Shown here one piece after another: positions 63,552 to 64,000 of a stretch of 64,000 bases of DNA. A model generated the notes under the pieces. It ran no database searches. It was not told the origin of the DNA and worked only from the letters and a program-made list of their open reading frames with translations. Both the position numbers and the translations under genes were made by a program. How positions within the stretch are numbered: the first letter of the stretch is position 1; the number at the start of each line of letters is the position of its first letter. This DNA comes from Bacillota bacterium (GTDB lineage Bacteria > Bacillota > Clostridia > Lachnospirales > Lachnospiraceae): positions 1 to 64,000 of the forward strand of contig JAEZWQ010000034.1 in assembly GCA_023420085.1 (NCBI GenBank). The letters are read 5' to 3'.

Positions 63552-64000
63552 TTAAATACAATTTAATAATATTTTTTTATAAATTGATTTTGCAATTAAA
63601 TAATTTTTACGACTATATGAGCTAAAATTATCCATCATAAGCCCAGAATTAATTTCTAATACACAATACCCTTCATTTGTCCTTACCATATCAACAGCCA
63701 TCAATGGTATATTTAGTATGTCATAAATATTTTTACATATATTTTTAATATATATATTATATTCATCTATAATTTTAGGTATAGCTCCTTTGCCTAAATT
63801 ATGAATCCAATCATCTGTTACTTTTTCATATACCAATTCTATATTCCCATTTAAAATAATAATTCTATATTCGTTTTGAATGTTAATAAATCTTGATATT
63901 GCAACATTATCATAATTATGAATTTTATTTATATATTTCTTTGCTTCTATATAATCATTTGTCTTATAAACATCATTACCAGATGTCCCTAAATTAGGTT
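63552..64000 (-). CDS. ATP-grasp family protein, 5' part beyond the window
   Basis: The frame is open from the right edge to TAA at 63552, giving 149 visible C-terminal residues. The block PNLGTSGNDVYKT, the strand YRIIILNGNIELVYEKV, and AVDMVRTNEGYCVLEINSGLMMDNF (metal- and ATP-binding Asp, Glu and Asn) are typical of RimK-like ATP-grasp ligases. The substrate cannot be told: such enzymes ligate amino acids or modify peptides. The usual start is outside the window. The next gene downstream on the same strand is the glucosaminidase. Confidence 0.8.
   Translation of the reverse strand, partial: PNLGTSGNDVYKTNDYIEAKKYINKIHNYDNVAISRFINIQNEYRIIILNGNIELVYEKVTDDWIHNLGKGAIPKIIDEYNIYIKNICKNIYDILNIPLMAVDMVRTNEGYCVLEINSGLMMDNFSSYSRKNYLIAKSIYKKILLNCI

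Overview
This is an AT-rich chromosomal segment of a low-GC Gram-positive anaerobe, most likely a member of the Clostridia. The evidence is the gene content and order: a def-fmt-rsmB-rlmN-stp-prkC-rsgA-rpe-thiN cluster, plsX-acpP-rnc-smc-ftsY, recA-recX, cdaA-cdaR, a threonine T-box in front of thrS, a one-piece pyruvate:ferredoxin oxidoreductase, and Rex. A small membrane protein next to tRNA-Asp resembles proteins I associate with Lachnospiraceae, but I cannot fix the genus from sequence alone.

Layout. (1) 209-28040, minus strand: one very long, tightly packed run of housekeeping genes, often overlapping or one to two bases apart. Read in the direction of transcription it goes plsX, acpP, rnc, smc, ftsY, a MoxR-like AAA ATPase, def, fmt, rsmB, rlmN, stp, prkC, rsgA, rpe, thiN, rho, rex, acpS, nnr, alr, a CorC/HlyC-type membrane protein, yebC, a UPF0371 protein and cinA, then after a hairpin recA and recX. 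A strong internal promoter sits at the rho/rex junction. (2) 28174-29598: cstA alone. (3) 29737-38343, minus: cysS, mrnC, rlmB, two unrecognised membrane proteins, cdaA, cdaR, an HPr-like protein, clpX, trpS. (4) 38405-44760, minus: threonine T-box, thrS, rluF-like, ligA, a membrane-anchored protein, an ECF S component. (5) 44878-58621, mixed strands: AAC(3)-family acetyltransferase, DJ-1/PfpI protein, CYTH protein and mutS2, guaC, a Bax-inhibitor-1 protein, folC, tRNA-Asp, a small membrane protein, nifJ, and a uracil-permease-type transporter.

(6) 58670-62509 differs from the rest. Small, loosely packed, partly broken genes lie between two strong terminators: a frameshifted lipoprotein, a TnpW-like scrap, NTF2-like and SRPBCC proteins, a fusion of a serine-recombinase N-terminus to what looks like a relaxase C-terminus, a secreted papain-like cysteine peptidase, a 24-residue micro-ORF, and an XRE repressor. 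I read this as the remains of a conjugative or mobilisable transposon that has lost its core but kept cargo. The XRE / micro-ORF / secreted peptidase cassette is the best candidate for an undescribed system, with modest evidence. (7) 62510-64000: a secreted GH73-type glucosaminidase and the 3' part of an ATP-grasp gene that runs off the window.

Other notable points: an HPr-like protein with Tyr at the catalytic His15 position but Ser46 kept; a strong rex promoter whose -10 lies in a palindrome; a possible Rex operator before nifJ; yebC preceded by a seven-codon upstream ORF and hairpin; and a probable near-leaderless CYTH transcript.
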